Below are positions 60,040 through 64,000 of a DNA stretch of 64,000 bases, piece by piece. A program made the translations under genes and the position numbers. The stretch is taken from contig JAZKJV010002320.1 of NCBI GenBank assembly GCA_037367405.1, positions 124,001-188,000 on the forward strand. Direction: 5' to 3'. Every line of letters starts with the position of its first letter. The stretch's first letter is position 1. Source of the stretch: Ottelia alismoides. Its lineage: Eukaryota > Streptophyta > Magnoliopsida > Alismatales > Hydrocharitaceae. Below the pieces are notes generated by a model that worked only from the letters and a program-made list of their open reading frames with translations, searched no databases and was not told where the DNA came from.

Positions 60040-63000
60040 GATGTTGCAAATGGTAGCACAAAATATTACCTCTGATAGTGGGAAGGACTACCCAAGGAGA
60101 CCTACGTGCTGAATCACTAATTGGCCATCTTAATATCATATCGATCTACCAAAACCACGCTAGAAAGATCTCAATGAAGAGAGCGTGGTTTTATTTATAC
60201 CTAGATAAGTCTAGGGTCGAACAAAATGACATGCACTAATAGGGCTATCTAAGTAGGGTTTAAATATTCTAGGTTAAGTGATCAAAGGTACCTAAGTCAA
60301 TAAGAATGCATGCATGTTGTTTTTGGTCTTTTTATATGCAAGTTAGATCAAATGCTACAAAATGAACGACAATGCAAAATAATACATACAACCACAAAGA
60401 ATGCTCCTAAATTAAATCCTAGGCATGAAATTTAATTAAGATTAATTTGGTCTAAATTACCACTCCACCAAACACTCCAATTTTATCATTTCATTCAGAA
60501 TGCTTAATTTAGGGAGCCACCTAATTCAATGAATTTACATTTAGTAATTAGACAGTCATAATGATAAAAAATCCACGAAGAAGGTGGGTTGAGCACAATT
60601 ATTCGGATCAAGGCTGGAGGGGGAAATTGACTAGAGCTCAGCGAAGTTGTTTGGACCAATAGGAGCAGCCTGGGGGAAAAACAAAACAAACTACAAGACA
60701 AAATATAGAATATTTTGGAAAATAATTAGAATAAAATAGAAAATGGTTTTAAATTATACAATTACGAAAATAAAAAATGTTTATACATTAATAAAATATT
60801 TTTTATGTTTTTAATAAATTTATTAAATTAATTTAATAATTAAATAATATAAATACAAGTATTTATAAATGCTTGTATACAACAATCCATTTATTATTAT
60901 TTATTTTTACAAACAATTACATTAATATTTTATTAATTTAAAAAATAATGTAAGGATTTTAAAGATATTTTTATTTTAATTTTGTGAGTTAATTTTTTAT
61001 GTTGATTAAATAAACTTATGTAAAATATAGGACTATGATATATATATATATAATAAATACAATATTTTATTTTTGTTTATTTATAATGAAAACATAAATA
61101 AAGAACTCAACCACTCGTTTGTATTCTTCAAATATAGCAAAAATAGGCAGAGAGTTCAAATAATTTTTTTATGTTTTTATCAATGTTTTACTGTTTTTAT
61201 TATTTTACAAAGTTTTTTAGATTTTTCAAACCTTTCAAAATAATTTAAAATAAGTAATAGATAAAATAGAAAATCAAGACATTAGTTTTGGATTTTTAAA
61301 ATGGATAATAAAATAATAATTTTGGAAATAAATGTTAAAATTAAGAGTTTTTATTAATCTTTAAAATAAGACCTAAAATTATTTATATTTTTTCTGATTT
61401 GGTATGATTTTTTTAGGTTTTTGAGTGTTTCTGAATTTTTAAGATTTTAATAAAGAATTTTTAAATAAAATTTATAAATAAAATAAAATAAAAATACATA
61501 TACATTATTTTGTTGGAATTTTTAAATTATTCTGAAAATTTTTATGAATTTTATAAAGTCAATCAATGAAAAACAAGTTATTTTGGCTTTTTTAAGAATA
61601 AGAAAACAAATTATTTTTGGAAATAAAAAATTATATGAATGAGAATAAGCTAGTAGGATACTATAAGAGTTTTTTATGAATATTATGAAGGAATGAGAAA
61701 TTTAATCAAAGTAATATAGCAAATGAAAGTAAATGCAGCATATAAGTGCTTTATTGAGATTGCTGAAAAGTTTCTGCTCAATTAATAATAAGGTAATTAT
61801 AGGGGGTTCTTTTGCAAAAGTTTAGAGAAACACATTGCATTCATGTGCAGCTAAGTACCTTAAGACCTGCACAGAATATTACACAAGTTTAAGGGTTTTA
61901 AAGCAATTTACTCAAAAAAATACTGGAGGTGACACGTGGCTAGATGAGGAGCATCGATCCACAGATGATTGAAGGGCTCTCGTTGGATCTGGAGGGGAGA
62001 TCGATCCCCCACCCATTTTCAAACATGAGCGATTGCGAAGCAGTTGGATCCGACATTCTCACAAGGTCAGACGGATCTCTAGGCAGTGCTATTGTAGAGA
62101 AATCTTTAGGTTCCTCGTTTAGGTGCGACAAATCTCAATCGGATGTTGTTTTCTTCGCACACAGGTGATGAGATCAGATCGACTTGTGCTTGATATGTCC
62201 GACGATGCTTGAGGGAATCGAGTTGGAGGCACTGCTCAGACCAGTTATGGACTCGACTTTTATGCTCTTCAGATGATGTGTTCACGATTTTCAGATGCTT
62301 CGTTCACGTGAAGGATCGATTAAACTTTGGATTTGAAGGTTCCATTTTCTATGCTTAAGATCTTCGTGAGCTCAGCAAGGATTCGATCAAACGTCGTGTT
62401 ACATGTCTATTTTTCATGCTTTACGAGATCAAATGGTGTTGTGTTCAGATCTGATGCAGAAGGTTCGTGCTGAATGTTGTGATGCTCTACAAGGACATGT
62501 ACCTGCATAGACATAATATGACTCGAGCACAATCGGAATCTTAAAGTATACATGCATCTATAAGAGGTATGACATTGTGTGTTGACGGCAATCACAAGAG
62601 TAGAGTCAAGATGTCACATGAAGTTCCAATACAAGAGATTCTCCTAAGAACTTAATCCTCAACATTAGGGATTAGATCTAGTATTGCTTCAATCCACCAT
62701 CTCTTTAATTTGTCAGACTTCAAAGTTTAGATGGTAGGCCAGATATTGGAGGCAATAGGATGGTGTCATTTCTTCTCTCCTTCTCATTGGAACATGGTAT
62801 CTCTCAAGTGCCTTATTAACCTGATACAATATAGTTTTGTTAATCAGTGTGTTCGTCAAAGGAAGTTGAGTCATATGTACTTGTTTTCCTGGAATGCATT
62901 GGGGTGTATCTCTTTTGAGTATTTAAGATACCTTCTACACCCAGACTTGTATCACTATACGATGCAAAGCTCTTTTTTAGGAAATGGTAAACGATGAAGC

Positions 63001-64000
63001 TGTCAAGGGTGAGAGATCAAGCTCCAGATCTCCGACCATTATGCGTGACCAGAGATGAACAGATTGCATAAGCTAGAAGTGAAATACTGGGAAAACGAAG
63101 GTGAAGATTGATTGATGATCGGATCGAGGATGGTATCTAAGGTGGCAGATCTAGAAGATGGTGTTCTGCAACTAAAATAAAATCAAACAGAATTGCAAGG
63201 CAGATTGGATCTAACCTATGATTACGTGATGGATGAAGTGATTGCCCTGGGTTGGAAGTGGAACACATCCGGGTCATTGCTTCAACTCATCGGCAATGCG
63301 ACTATGCCCGAGCACTCGCGTACGGTGGAGCACACGACTGGGCTCAGATGAGTTTCCAGATCAATGCCAAATCAAACCCAAACCTTGATACAATGAGGGA
63401 GAGACACACCAGACTTGTCGTTGCCTCACAATCCCTCAAAGCTCAATGGGGAGGGGAAAGAAAATGGCCAAAGATGAGAAAATAGAGCAACTCCAGCCTT
63501 TTTAAAGATCAAAAAATGCAAAGCCCTTAGACCAGGCCTAGCATTGGGATGGTAGACAAGGAATAAAGTAGGAGGAGATTGGATCCATAACATATAATAA
63601 TTCCAGAAAACTAATGTCACACGTATATATACATCATGTTTTCACCTTGTACATATGTTCACCTATTTTATTAATCAATAAAACATCCTCAAATAAAATT
63701 ATATCCTTCATCAAAGTTGTCAGTAATAAAATTTATTAATTTTTTAAATATATCCAAAAATTATTTAATGAATAAATAAATAATTACGAAGAACCAAAAA
63801 AGCCACAAAAGCCAACTTTCAAGGTTCATAACTATTTATATAAAATTCCAAATTCACCAAACTCACTCTTAGACTTTGTTTTATAACTAATATTATTTGT
63901 TTAAAATACCAAAAATCGTAGAATAAATAATGTGAGTTTTGGTGTTTGGACCCCTTTGTATATATGTACTATATGTATATAAAATTTATTTATTTTTATA
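60040..64000. other. No gene supported to the end of the window
   Basis: 60690-61800 is extremely AT-rich. 61920-63480 is richer in GC, with ATCGGATC/GATCGA-type words and small ORFs (+ 61944-62168, + 62731-62997, + 63252-63485) that carry no recognisable motif. Old LTR or LINE interior is possible but cannot be shown. Confidence 0.4.

Noticed and set aside
1..64000. tRNA, rRNA or organelle insertions
   Set aside because: No cloverleaf with conserved tRNA boxes, rRNA core motif or organellar gene was recognised. TGGTATCAGAGC sites are retrotransposon primer binding sites, not tRNA genes.

Overview
This window is nuclear DNA of a flowering plant. Three things show this: a plant-specific gene with at least ten GT-AG spliced exons, LTR retrotransposons primed by initiator-Met tRNA, and plant-type MULE, hAT, CACTA and PIF/Harbinger elements. 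The species cannot be named from the sequence. The base composition is AT-rich and transposable elements (TEs) fill most of the window.

The one convincing host gene is on the + strand. Ten in-frame exons between 12054 and 43586 encode the C-terminal 290 residues of a protein I recognise as a homologue of the coiled-coil protein SCD2 (STOMATAL CYTOKINESIS DEFECTIVE 2). The 5' exons lie outside the window or beyond a further TE-filled intron. Two introns are very large, about 12.7 kb and 16.0 kb, and are built from nested TEs, yet every exon keeps its frame and canonical splice sites.

Layout. 1-12053 lies upstream of the first visible exon and may also be intron. It holds a TIR element (about 1612-7940) with a 5.06-kb Copia element (1688-6750, minus, TSD CTTAC) inserted in it and unidentified antisense ORFs. 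A second TIR-type element with a G-rich core follows (about 8350-9440), then a Copia fragment split by a 5'-truncated LINE with a 16-bp TSD. Intron 13152-25876 holds Copia LTR pieces, two opposed RTE-type LINE copies, a hairpin MITE and a 4.5-kb MULE with a FAR1-like transposase. Intron 26318-42360 holds nested Copia remnants, an L1-type LINE, and a 1.36-kb hAT-like element inside a Copia RNase H remnant. The last intron holds another Copia 3' end.

43587-64000 contains no gene I can identify. It holds hairpin MITEs, a CACTA MITE, two abutting PIF/Harbinger-like elements that share a TAA, relics of Ty3/gypsy and Copia elements, microsatellites, and one unrecognised 92-aa minus-strand ORF behind a GA-rich leader.

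Most Copia and MULE insertions inside the gene are antisense to it, while both L1-type LINEs are sense. I found no tRNA, rRNA or CRISPR, and no convincing previously undescribed system. The most informative signals are the TE-swollen SCD2-like gene, the possible gene-fragment-bearing TIR element, and several MITEs whose ends and TSDs can be read directly.
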